Assembly (NCBI GenBank): GCA_020445745.1 | Contig: JAGRGB010000017.1 | Span: 1 to 56,606 of the forward strand | Direction of reading: 5' to 3' | Origin: Rhodocyclaceae bacterium | GTDB taxonomy: Bacteria; Pseudomonadota; Gammaproteobacteria; Burkholderiales; Rhodocyclaceae | Length of the DNA: 56,606 bases | Part shown: in pieces, positions 25,352 through 32,845 of the stretch | Numbering within the stretch: the stretch's first letter is position 1 | How the letters are laid out: the number at the start of each line of letters is the position of its first letter | Position numbers and translations under genes: made by a program | Notes under the pieces: generated by a model | Told to the model about the DNA's origin: nothing | The model's input: the letters and a program-made list of their open reading frames with translations, nothing else | The model's database searches: none

Positions 25352-27202
25352 ATGATGATCCGTTTGCGAGTTGAATCATTCCGCGGACGCCCGCTGCCCG
25401 AGCCGAGGGAAGCGACCTTCGACAGCGCGGGCGGCACGATCGGGCGATCCGAGAACAACGGCCTGTTCCTGCCCGACCCGGAGCGCCATGTGTCGCGCAT
25501 CCATGCCAAGGTGATGTGCCGCGACGGCCGTTTCTCGGTGGCCGACCAGGGCTCCAACCCGGTATTGCTGAACGGCCGTCCGATCGGCCACGGCATGACC
25601 GCGCCCCTCGGCGACGGCGACGTGCTGGCGATCGGCGAATACGTGATCCAGGTCAGTTCGGTCAGCAGCGCCGGCCACGCTCCCGCCCCGGCGGCTCCGG
25701 CCTCCGCGCCTGCGCCGCAGCCGCCGACGCCGGCCGCTGCCGCCGATCCGCTCGGCCTGTTCGACAGCCCGGCCGCGGCGCCGCCCGGAGGCGGACTGGG
25801 TGACCTGCTGGGCGGTGCTGCACCATCTACGCCGATGGCCGATCCGTTCGCCGCCGCGCCAGCACGGCCGGAGCCGCCGGCGGCGGCTCCGCCGCAGCCG
25901 CCGGCCGCGCCGGCGTCCACCGACACCGGGTTGTTCGCCGGCATCGGGCTACCCGCCATGCCATCGTCGGACGGCGCCATTCCGGACGACTTCGACCCCT
26001 TCGCCGACCCCCTGTCGCCGCCGCCCGGGAAACCGCAGGCTGCCCAGCTGCCGGACCATCTCGGCCTGTCGGAGCAGGGCATCGCGCGCGACAACTTCGG
26101 CGAGTCGGCCGATCTCGATTCGCTGTTCGCGCTGGACAAGGGGAAGAGGCCGGCCGACCCGTTCGCCGGTTCGCCGTTGGGCAGCGACGCCACGCCTGCC
26201 GGCGGTGGTCCGGAAACCGATCCTCTGGTCGCCTACGGCGGCGCCGCACGCCCGGTCGCACCCGAGAGTGAACGCGACGACGTACCCGAGATCCGCGGTT
26301 CGTTCAAGCTCCCGGCTGCCTCTGCAATCCCCGACGACACGATGTTGCGGGCACCGGTCGAGGCGTCGCCAAAGGGGACCGGACAAGCGCCACCGGCCCC
26401 CCGCAAGCCGGCCGCAACGCCAGCCCCGCCGGCGCCACGGCCAACGGCAGCGGACAAGGGCGGGCCCCGCCCGGTGGCGGCTGCACCCGCCGCCCCACCG
26501 GCAGCAGCGCCTGCACCAGGCCCCGCGCCTGCACCGACCCCGGCGCCCGCGCCGACCGCGAAGGCAGTCACGCCAGGGCCGCGTCCGGCCGGCGACCCGG
26601 ACGCGTTGGTGGCAGCCCTGAAACGGGGACTGGGCGTCGCCGAGCTGCCGGTCGAGGGGGCAATGACGCCGGAGATGATGGAGCGCATCGGCCAGCTGCT
26701 GCGCGAGAGCACCCAGGGCACCCTGGATCTGCTGCTGGCGCGGGCGATGACCAAGCGCGAGGTCAAGGCCGACGTCACGATGATCGTCAGCAAGGACAAC
26801 AATCCGCTGAAGTTCTCGCCCAACGTGACGATGGCGCTGACACACCTGTTCGGTCCGCCGCGCAAGGGCTTCCTGCAGCCGGCCGCGGCGATGCGCGACG
26901 CCTACAACGATCTGCGCTCGCACCAGTTCGGCTTCATGGCCGGCATGCGTGCGGCGCTCGAGGGGGTGCTGAAGCGCTTCGCGCCATCGGTGCTGGAGCG
27001 CCGCTTGACGCGCAAGTCGGTCATGGACAGCGTGTTGCCGATGCATCGCAAGGCGAAGCTGTGGGATCTCTACATCGAGATGTTCGAGGACATCTCGCGG
27101 GAAGCCGAGGACGATTTCCATACGCTGTTCGGCAAGGAGTTCCTGCGCGCCTACGAGGAACAGATCGAGCGCCTGGAGCAGGCTCAGGACAAGCAGGCCT
27201 GA
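25352..27202 (+). CDS. tagH: T6SS-associated FHA-domain protein TagH/Fha
   Basis: A 616-residue protein. Residues 1-105 are an FHA phosphothreonine-binding domain (GRSENN at 31-36, SRIH at 48-51, GSNPVLLNG). A long Pro/Ala-rich linker (about 105-410) follows, and the C-terminal domain (about 425-605) is that of TagH/ImpI proteins (KREVKADVTMIVSKDNNPLK, LFGPPRKGFLQPAAAMRDAY). Fha proteins bind kinase-phosphorylated partners and switch on T6SS assembly. A PP2C phosphatase gene follows after 13 bases, and Ser/Thr kinase genes lie at 29867 and 32846, making up a threonine-phosphorylation pathway. Confidence 0.9.
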   Translation: MMIRLRVESFRGRPLPEPREATFDSAGGTIGRSENNGLFLPDPERHVSRIHAKVMCRDGRFSVADQGSNPVLLNGRPIGHGMTAPLGDGDVLAIGEYVIQVSSVSSAGHAPAPAAPASAPAPQPPTPAAAADPLGLFDSPAAAPPGGGLGDLLGGAAPSTPMADPFAAAPARPEPPAAAPPQPPAAPASTDTGLFAGIGLPAMPSSDGAIPDDFDPFADPLSPPPGKPQAAQLPDHLGLSEQGIARDNFGESADLDSLFALDKGKRPADPFAGSPLGSDATPAGGGPETDPLVAYGGAARPVAPESERDDVPEIRGSFKLPAASAIPDDTMLRAPVEASPKGTGQAPPAPRKPAATPAPPAPRPTAADKGGPRPVAAAPAAPPAAAPAPGPAPAPTPAPAPTAKAVTPGPRPAGDPDALVAALKRGLGVAELPVEGAMTPEMMERIGQLLRESTQGTLDLLLARAMTKREVKADVTMIVSKDNNPLKFSPNVTMALTHLFGPPRKGFLQPAAAMRDAYNDLRSHQFGFMAGMRAALEGVLKRFAPSVLERRLTRKSVMDSVLPMHRKAKLWDLYIEMFEDISREAEDDFHTLFGKEFLRAYEEQIERLEQAQDKQA

Positions 27203-27215
27203 AGCGGGGAGCGAC

Positions 27216-27986
27216 GTGGATTTCGACACCGCCACCCTGTCGCAGCCCGGCGGCCGCGGCTACAACGAGGACGCAAGCGCCGTCTGGATCGGCGACGAGG
27301 CGGCCTGCTGGGTGGTGTGCGACGGCGCCGGCGGTCATGGCGGCGGCGATGTCGCCTCGCGCATCGCGGTCGAGGTCATTGCACGCAACTTCCAGGCGCT
27401 GGGCGAAGCCGGTGTCGAGACGGTCGCCGAATTGCTGCAGGACGCCAACGAGGCGGTCATCGAGCAGCAGTACGCGGTGTCGGAGCTGCGCAACATGCGC
27501 TCGACGGTGGTCATGCTGGCGGTCGACCGGATGCGCAACCAGGCGGTGTGGGGCCATGTCGGCGACTCCCGGCTGTACTGCATCCGCGATGGACGCATCC
27601 TGCACCAGACCCGGGATCACAGCGTGGTCCAGAGCCTGGTGGACGCAGGCTATGCCGATCTCGACGCGCTGCGCTCCCATCCGCAGCGTAGCGTGCTGCT
27701 GTCGGCGCTCGGCACCGAGGACGATTTCGAGGCCAGCTTCGCGGCCAACCCGCTCAACGTGCGGCACAACGACATCTTCCTGCTGTGCACCGACGGCTGG
27801 TGGGAGTTCGTGCACGAGGACCGCATGCTCGAGCTGCTCGTCGAGGCCGGCTCGGCGCGCCACTGGCTCGAGCTGATGGAGATCGAGCTGCTCGCCAATG
27901 CGCGCCCGGGACACGACAACTACACCGCGATCGCGATATGGCTCGACGACGACGACACCCGCACCCAGGTCGTCAGCGACCAATAG
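27216..27986 (+). CDS. pppA: PP2C-type Ser/Thr phosphatase (PppA-like)
   Basis: A 256-residue cytoplasmic PP2C phosphatase. The metal-binding motifs are present: RGYNEDA near residue 17, VVCDGAGGHGGGDVAS, GDSRLYCIRDG, LLCTDGWWE and the final GHDNYTAI. In T6SS clusters PppA removes the phosphates that the kinase puts on Fha and so restrains secretion. GTG 27216 is preceded by GGGGAGCGAC and lies 13 bases after tagH. The last 20 residues are acidic. Confidence 0.85.
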   Translation: MDFDTATLSQPGGRGYNEDASAVWIGDEAACWVVCDGAGGHGGGDVASRIAVEVIARNFQALGEAGVETVAELLQDANEAVIEQQYAVSELRNMRSTVVMLAVDRMRNQAVWGHVGDSRLYCIRDGRILHQTRDHSVVQSLVDAGYADLDALRSHPQRSVLLSALGTEDDFEASFAANPLNVRHNDIFLLCTDGWWEFVHEDRMLELLVEAGSARHWLELMEIELLANARPGHDNYTAIAIWLDDDDTRTQVVSDQ

Positions 27987-28107
27987 CCGGTGCAGCGCGC
28001 ATGCCGGCCGAGGGGCCGCACGCCGCCGACCACGTACTGGGTCACGTCGGCCGCTACCCTCGCGTGCTATGTTTGAAATTGCTACATGTTTCTGCTGGAG
28101 ACACTCG

Positions 28108-28686
28108 ATGAAATCCGTCAAATTCGCCGCCGCACTGTTGCTGCTCGCGTCCCTGCCGCTGGCCACCCAGGCCCAGCAACACGTCCTGCGCGGCAGCGAC
28201 ATCACCGAATCGGCGCTGATCGAAGCGCTGACCCCCCATGCCGATCCCGAGGCCGCCGGCCCGGGAGATTCGCCCGCGGTGCGCACCCGCTCGATCAAGG
28301 TCATGCGCGAATCCGCCGAGCAGCCCGGCCACCAGGTCGCGAAGAAGGCCCAGGCCTCGCTGCTGATCACTTTCGAGACCAATTCGGCCGAGCTGCGCGA
28401 CGAAGCCAAGAATTCGCTGGACGTGGTCGGCAAGGCGCTGCAGGCCGATTCGCTGGCCAAGTTCAACTTCGCGATCGAGGGCCATGCCGATCCGCGCGGC
28501 GGCGACGAACTCAACTACCGGCTGTCCCAGGCGCGAGCCGAAAGCGTCATGAACTACCTGGTCGGCACCCACGGCATCAGCCGCGGCAGGCTCAAGGCGG
28601 AGGGCAAGGGCTCGAGCGAGCTGCTCAACACGGATGACCCGACCGCCCCCGAAAACCGCAGGGTGACGATCACGACCCTGAAGTAG
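28108..28686 (+). CDS. OmpA-family periplasmic protein
   Basis: A 192-residue protein: signal peptide (LLLLASLPLATQAQ), a short charged region, and a C-terminal OmpA-like peptidoglycan-binding domain (ITFETNSAELRDEAKNSLD, FAIEGHADPRGGDELNYRLS, SQARAESVMNYLV, PENRRVTI). OmpA domains bind diaminopimelate in the cell wall. It has no lipobox, so it is probably soluble or weakly attached. In this position it may anchor or sense for the T6SS, but it could be independent. ATG 28108 follows CTGGAG. Confidence 0.85.
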   Translation: MKSVKFAAALLLLASLPLATQAQQHVLRGSDITESALIEALTPHADPEAAGPGDSPAVRTRSIKVMRESAEQPGHQVAKKAQASLLITFETNSAELRDEAKNSLDVVGKALQADSLAKFNFAIEGHADPRGGDELNYRLSQARAESVMNYLVGTHGISRGRLKAEGKGSSELLNTDDPTAPENRRVTITTLK

Positions 28687-28730
28687 GCGGTCAAGTCGTG
28701 ACGAACTGAGACGTTAATCAATCCGACCTG

Positions 28731-28759
28731 CCGGCGGCTGCCCGCAACGCAGCCGCCGG
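28731..28759 (+). terminator. Hairpin after the OmpA-like gene
   Basis: CCGGCGGCTGC and GCAGCCGCCGG form a perfect 11-bp stem with the 7-base loop ccgcaac, 45 bases after the stop codon. It is followed by TCCAGTTTA, which has only a short T-run, so termination is likely but not certain. Confidence 0.6.
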
Positions 28760-28816
28760 TCCAGTTTACGAAACCAGAACGGCACGCGACGCGACAAATT
28801 CGATAAGGAGGAACCG

Positions 28817-29689
28817 ATGAAGTTGGTGGTCAAGTTCAATCTGGTGTTCGTCGTGGTGTTCCTGGCGGGCTTTGCCGCGTCGGGCCTGCTGTCTTGGCAG
28901 GTGCTGCAGCAGAACGCCCGTGACGAGATCGTGCAGAACGCCCGCATCATGATGGAAGCGGCGTCGGCGGTCCGTACCTATACCAATACCCAGATCAAGC
29001 CGCTGCTGGCGACCCAGATGAAGTACGAGTTCCTGCCGCAGTCGGTGCCTGCCTACGGCGCCCAGGAAACCTTCGAGACCCTTCGCCAGAACCACCCCGA
29101 GTACATCTACAAGGAAGCCACGCTCAATCCGACCAATCCGCGCGACCGCGCCACCGACTGGGAGTCCGACGTCGTCAATCTGTTCCGCAACACCGCCGAC
29201 CAACCGGAGTTGATCGGCATGCGCGACACACCCCAGGGCGAATCCCTGTACCTCGCCCGGCCGATCCGCATCAAGAGCCCCGGCTGCCTGCAGTGCCACA
29301 GCACCGTCGATGCCGCACCCAAGACCATGATCGCGCGCTACGGCAACGCCAACGGCTTCGGCTGGCAGCTCGAGGAGGTGATCGGCGCCCAGATCGTCTC
29401 GGTGCCGACGTCGGTGCCGTTCGAGCGCGCCAAGCAGACCTTCATCCTGTTCATGGGCTCGCTGGCGGGCGTCTTCGCGTTCATCTTCATCGCGCTGAAC
29501 CTGTTGCTCAACGCGCTGGTGATCCGGCCGGTGAATCAGCTGGCGCGGGTCGCGGACGAAGTCAGTCTCGGCAACCTCGAGGCCGGCGAGCTCGAGGCGC
29601 ACGGCCACGACGAGATCTCCCAGCTGACCCAGGCCTTCGGCCGCATGAAGAAGAGCCTGGTGCAGGCCTTCCGGATGATCGAGGAGTAG
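28817..29689 (+). CDS. Tll0287-like (DUF3365) heme-binding protein with HAMP domain
   Basis: A 290-residue membrane protein with two membrane segments (about 8-30 and 215-240) enclosing a periplasmic DUF3365/Tll0287-like sensor domain. That domain contains a c-type heme motif CLQCH (residues 157-161) and ends with the typical NGFGWQLEEVIGAQIVSVP. After the second segment comes a HAMP domain (VIRPVNQLARVADEVSLGNL), and then the protein stops: no histidine kinase, cyclase or chemotaxis output. A very strong TAAGGAGGAA site precedes ATG 28817. The kinase gene 177 bases downstream is a candidate partner for redox or gas sensing. Confidence 0.85.
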   Translation: MKLVVKFNLVFVVVFLAGFAASGLLSWQVLQQNARDEIVQNARIMMEAASAVRTYTNTQIKPLLATQMKYEFLPQSVPAYGAQETFETLRQNHPEYIYKEATLNPTNPRDRATDWESDVVNLFRNTADQPELIGMRDTPQGESLYLARPIRIKSPGCLQCHSTVDAAPKTMIARYGNANGFGWQLEEVIGAQIVSVPTSVPFERAKQTFILFMGSLAGVFAFIFIALNLLLNALVIRPVNQLARVADEVSLGNLEAGELEAHGHDEISQLTQAFGRMKKSLVQAFRMIEE

Positions 29690-29866
29690 CGGGGATGTTC
29701 GCCGGGCCGGCCGTCGGCATGAGCGGCAAGCGCGTGGATGCCAGAGCTGCGAAGCATCGGACCCCGATCCGTTGCGAGCCTCGATCCTCCGCGACAGCCG
29801 GCGGCCCGGCCGCAACGCCGCATTCTGCCCGCCAGCCGGCGAACCATCCGGGCCGGGAGCGCTAGC

Positions 29867-31288
29867 ATGTCCGAGCAGCCGCGCCGCCTGGGCAAGTACG
29901 AGATCGTCGGCGTTCTCGGCCGCGGCGGCATGGGAACCGTGTACCGCGGATTCGACCCGGCGATCGAACGCACCGTGGCGCTCAAGACGATCCGCCGCGA
30001 CTGTCTCGAATCCGGGGTCGCCGACGCGATCGCCCGCTTCCGCAACGAGGCGCGGGCGGCCGGGCGCCTCAGCCATCCGGCGATCGTCAGCGTCTATGAA
30101 TACGGCGAGGACCGCGACATCAGCTTCATCGCGATGGAGTACGTCGAGGGGTTCGGCCTCAAGGAATACCTGCACCAGATCGGCGTGATGCCGCTGGCCG
30201 ACTCGGTCAGCGTGGTCATGCAACTGCTCGACGGCCTGGCGTACGCCCACGAACAGGGCGTCGTCCATCGCGACATCAAACCGTCGAACCTGATCATCAC
30301 CAGCAAGGGCAAGGTCAAGATCACCGATTTCGGTGTCGCCCGCCTGGAGTCGTCGGAGCTCACCCAGGTCGGCACCGTGATCGGCACGCCCAGCTACATG
30401 TCGCCGGAGCAGTTCATGGGCCTCGCGGCCGATGCCCGCTCGGATGTCTTCGCGGTCGGCGTCATGCTCTACGAGCTGCTCACCGGCCAGCGCCCATTCA
30501 CCGGCTCGATGGAGTCGCTGGCCTACCGCATCTGCCACGAAGAGCCTGCCCCGCCATCGCAGGTGCAGCCCGGCGTGCCGCCGGCCTTCGAGCGCATCGT
30601 CGGACGCGCCCTCGCCAAGAGACCCGAGGAGCGCTTTCCGACCGCCGGCGCGTTCCGCGACACCTTGCGCCTGGCGCTGGAGCACGAGCTCGACATGCAG
30701 GAGGCGCCGAGCGTTTCGGAGGAAACGGTGATCCGCACCACCGGGCGGATCGGCCAGCCTCGCTTCGACCCCGCTGCCAGCACCGCGTACGCCGGCCTCG
30801 AAAGCCGCGCCGCGACCCAGTCGTCGTCACGCATCGAGAACAGCACGCTGACCAGCGTCGAGCGCGAGCTGGCGTCGGTGATCGGTCCGGTCGCCAGCCT
30901 GATGGTGCGGCGGGCGGCGGGACGTGCGACGACGCTGAACGAACTCTACGAGGCGCTTGCCGACAAGTTGCCGGCCGGCCCCGACCGGGATGCCTTCCTC
31001 GCCCGACGCACGGGTGCGGCCGCGAGTCCGACCTTCGAGACCGGCAGCCAGGCGGTAATGGCCGAGACCCGGGTGCTCGGCGGCCAGCGCCTGGAGATCC
31101 CGGACGCCGTGCTGGACGCCGCCAGCCGCCTGCTGGCCCGCCACATCGGTCCGATCGCCAAGGTCGTCGTCAAGCGCGCTGCCAAGCGCGCCGCCAGCCT
31201 CGATCAATTCCACGAAAGCCTCGCCGGCGAGCTCGCCGACCCGGCGGAACGCAACGCGCTGCTCGGCGAGTTGCGGCGGCTCGGCTGA
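29867..31288 (+). CDS. Cytoplasmic Ser/Thr protein kinase with duplicated C-terminal module
   Basis: About 473 residues. The kinase domain (about 10-270) is complete: GRGGMG glycine loop (18-23), Lys40 in VALK, HRDIKPSN catalytic loop, DFG in ITDFGVAR and the activation segment GTPSYMSPEQ. No membrane segment follows, unlike PpkA. The C-terminus holds two copies of one module: IGPVASLMVRRAAGRATTLN (about 345) and IGPIAKVVVKRAAKRAASLD (about 425), each preceded by a helix and followed by LxxxLAxxL. The module's function is unknown to me. Start ATG 29867 follows GGGAGC. It probably phosphorylates T6SS proteins such as TagH, or relays the upstream HAMP sensor. Confidence 0.85.
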   Translation: MSEQPRRLGKYEIVGVLGRGGMGTVYRGFDPAIERTVALKTIRRDCLESGVADAIARFRNEARAAGRLSHPAIVSVYEYGEDRDISFIAMEYVEGFGLKEYLHQIGVMPLADSVSVVMQLLDGLAYAHEQGVVHRDIKPSNLIITSKGKVKITDFGVARLESSELTQVGTVIGTPSYMSPEQFMGLAADARSDVFAVGVMLYELLTGQRPFTGSMESLAYRICHEEPAPPSQVQPGVPPAFERIVGRALAKRPEERFPTAGAFRDTLRLALEHELDMQEAPSVSEETVIRTTGRIGQPRFDPAASTAYAGLESRAATQSSSRIENSTLTSVERELASVIGPVASLMVRRAAGRATTLNELYEALADKLPAGPDRDAFLARRTGAAASPTFETGSQAVMAETRVLGGQRLEIPDAVLDAASRLLARHIGPIAKVVVKRAAKRAASLDQFHESLAGELADPAERNALLGELRRLG

Positions 31289-31325
31289 GCGACGCGCGAG
31301 GTCCGCTCCGACTGCCGCCGCTCGT

Positions 31326-31371
31326 CGGTGCGGACAACGGCAGGCAGGCAAGCCTGCCCTTGTCCGCACCG
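31326..31371. terminator. Long hairpin between convergent genes
   Basis: CGGTGCGGACAA, a single C, GGCAGGC, a six-base loop, GCCTGCC, a single C and TTGTCCGCACCG form a 19-bp stem with one C-C mismatch. It lies midway between the stops of the plus-strand kinase and the minus-strand Cache gene and is symmetrical, so it could end transcription from both sides. There is no T-run. Confidence 0.6.
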
Positions 31372-31402
31372 CGTCGCCTGCCGCGGACCCGACAATGGGT
31401 CG

Positions 31403-31951
31403 TTACGGCGCGTCCTTCTTGACTGAAGCTGCCTGCTTGGCCAGCGTGTCCAGCTCCTTCATGCTCATCGTGCCTTCATAGATTCCGGCCGCGACCCTGA
31501 CGTCGGGCTGGAACGACACGGAAGTCTTCAATGAATACGTGATCTTGCGCGAGGCATTCCCTTCACCCGGCTTTGGCCAAAGATACTCGACCCAGCCCCC
31601 TTGGGACTTGTTCCCGGCTGTGCACAGATCCTTGAACAGGTGTGTGCCCTTGTCATCCTCCATCTGCAATATCGGCTTGCCGATCAGGTCGGGACGCAAG
31701 GGATGGGCGATCATCCGGTCGTCCCGGCAGGAGAAGACGAAGACATAGCTGTCCTTCCATACCCAGCGCGCATTGTTGTTGAAATCCGCATAGGCCGCCT
31801 GACCCTTGTCATGCAGGTACTGTGCGGCCTCGCGCACCTTGGCGATCACTTCTTCGGCGGTGGCGGCATTCGAATCGTCGGCCAAGACCCAGCCCGGAGT
31901 GATTCCGAGCAAGAAGGCCAAACCGGCGAAGCGCATCGTAGTCTTCAGCAT
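31403..31951 (-). CDS. Periplasmic single-Cache-domain protein
   Basis: A 182-residue exported protein: signal peptide (AFLLGITPGWVLA), then a single Cache domain like those sensing small carboxylates (YVFVFSCRDDRMIAHPLRPD, LIGKPILQMEDDKGTHLFKD, WVEYLWPKPGEG, RKITYSLKTSVSFQPDVRVA, AGIYEG). It has no signalling output domain. It follows the acetate-transporter gene by 49 bases on the same strand, so it may be an extracytoplasmic binding protein for a related carboxylate. This functional link is inferred. Confidence 0.75.
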   Translation of the reverse strand: MLKTTMRFAGLAFLLGITPGWVLADDSNAATAEEVIAKVREAAQYLHDKGQAAYADFNNNARWVWKDSYVFVFSCRDDRMIAHPLRPDLIGKPILQMEDDKGTHLFKDLCTAGNKSQGGWVEYLWPKPGEGNASRKITYSLKTSVSFQPDVRVAAGIYEGTMSMKELDTLAKQAASVKKDAP

Positions 31952-32000
31952 CTCAAGATCCTCTTGTATTTCGATAATGATGGCGCATCGGGCTGTTGCG

Positions 32001-32567
32001 TCAGGAAATCCATGGCTTGCCGGCTGGCAGGACTTCCCGGCCGTACAATTCGTTCAGAATGATGCGGGCCATCATGTACCACGCCGCCGCCGCGCAGATC
32101 ATCAACTCGTAGCCAGCCAGGACCGTGAGTTTTTCGAAGCCGAAATGGGCAAGGTCGAGCAGGATGAAGCCGATCAGGAGCGTCGTGAATGTAAATGCCA
32201 TGGCGCCGTGGATGCGCAGCGAGCCGACCCACAGGATCGTCGTAAATAGCGTCCACGCCACCAGGAACCAGCCGATATCCGTCGTGCTGGACTTGTACAC
32301 GTCGAACTTGTTGCCGAGCAGAATCAGGCAAAGAGCAATCCAGAACGCGCCATAGGAGGTGAACGCGCAGTAACCGAAATTGTTTCCGGTCTTCATTTCC
32401 TGCAGGCCCGCTATCAACTGGGCGGTACCCCCCAGGACCAGGCCGACCCAGACCACCGGTCCGATGCCGGACATCCAGCCCACATTGTGAAACTGCAATA
32501 GAAACGTCGTAAGGCCGAATCCAGCAAGTCCGACGACTGCAGGATTGCCGAGCTTCTGATCTGACAT
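32001..32567 (-). CDS. satP: Acetate/succinate uptake transporter, SatP (GPR1/FUN34/YaaH) family
   Basis: A 188-residue inner-membrane protein with six helices. The family signature NPAVVGLAGFGLTTFLLQFH stands at the N-terminus, and GGTAQLIAGLQEMKTGNNFG and FTSYGAFWIAL are the other conserved blocks. SatP proteins import acetate and succinate with protons. ATG 32567 is preceded by GAGGG. A near-consensus sigma-70 promoter lies about 150 bases upstream, leaving a long leader. It is likely co-transcribed with the Cache-protein gene downstream. Confidence 0.9.
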   Translation of the reverse strand: MSDQKLGNPAVVGLAGFGLTTFLLQFHNVGWMSGIGPVVWVGLVLGGTAQLIAGLQEMKTGNNFGYCAFTSYGAFWIALCLILLGNKFDVYKSSTTDIGWFLVAWTLFTTILWVGSLRIHGAMAFTFTTLLIGFILLDLAHFGFEKLTVLAGYELMICAAAAWYMMARIILNELYGREVLPAGKPWIS

Positions 32568-32718
32568 ATTGTTTTTCCCTCGGAGTATTTTGGTTATTGA
32601 CGCTACTCTTCCACAAGATGCATGGAAATCATTATTGTCGGAAATGACCAGAAATCTTTTCCGACCCGATATGCATCGAAATGCGCGGCTACTCCCAAGC
32701 GCTGTTAAAGGCCGTTGG

Positions 32719-32746
32719 AGTATAGAAACATCGATCCCGGTGTCAA
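32719..32746 (-). promoter_or_regulatory. Sigma-70 promoter for satP
   Basis: On the minus strand TTGACA (32741-32746) and TATACT (32719-32724) are separated by 16 bases, close to consensus on both boxes. Transcription would start near 32712 and give a leader of about 145 bases before the satP start. Within that leader TCGGAAA and TTTCCGA could pair, as could two GATGCAT-type palindromes. Confidence 0.7.
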
Positions 32747-32845
32747 CGGCCGATGCGTGGCCGCCCGCGATCCGCCATCCCACGACGGGCAAGCGCGCGG
32801 TCGCCGTGGCCGGGACCACCGCGCGATGCCCGGCCCACGGCGTCC

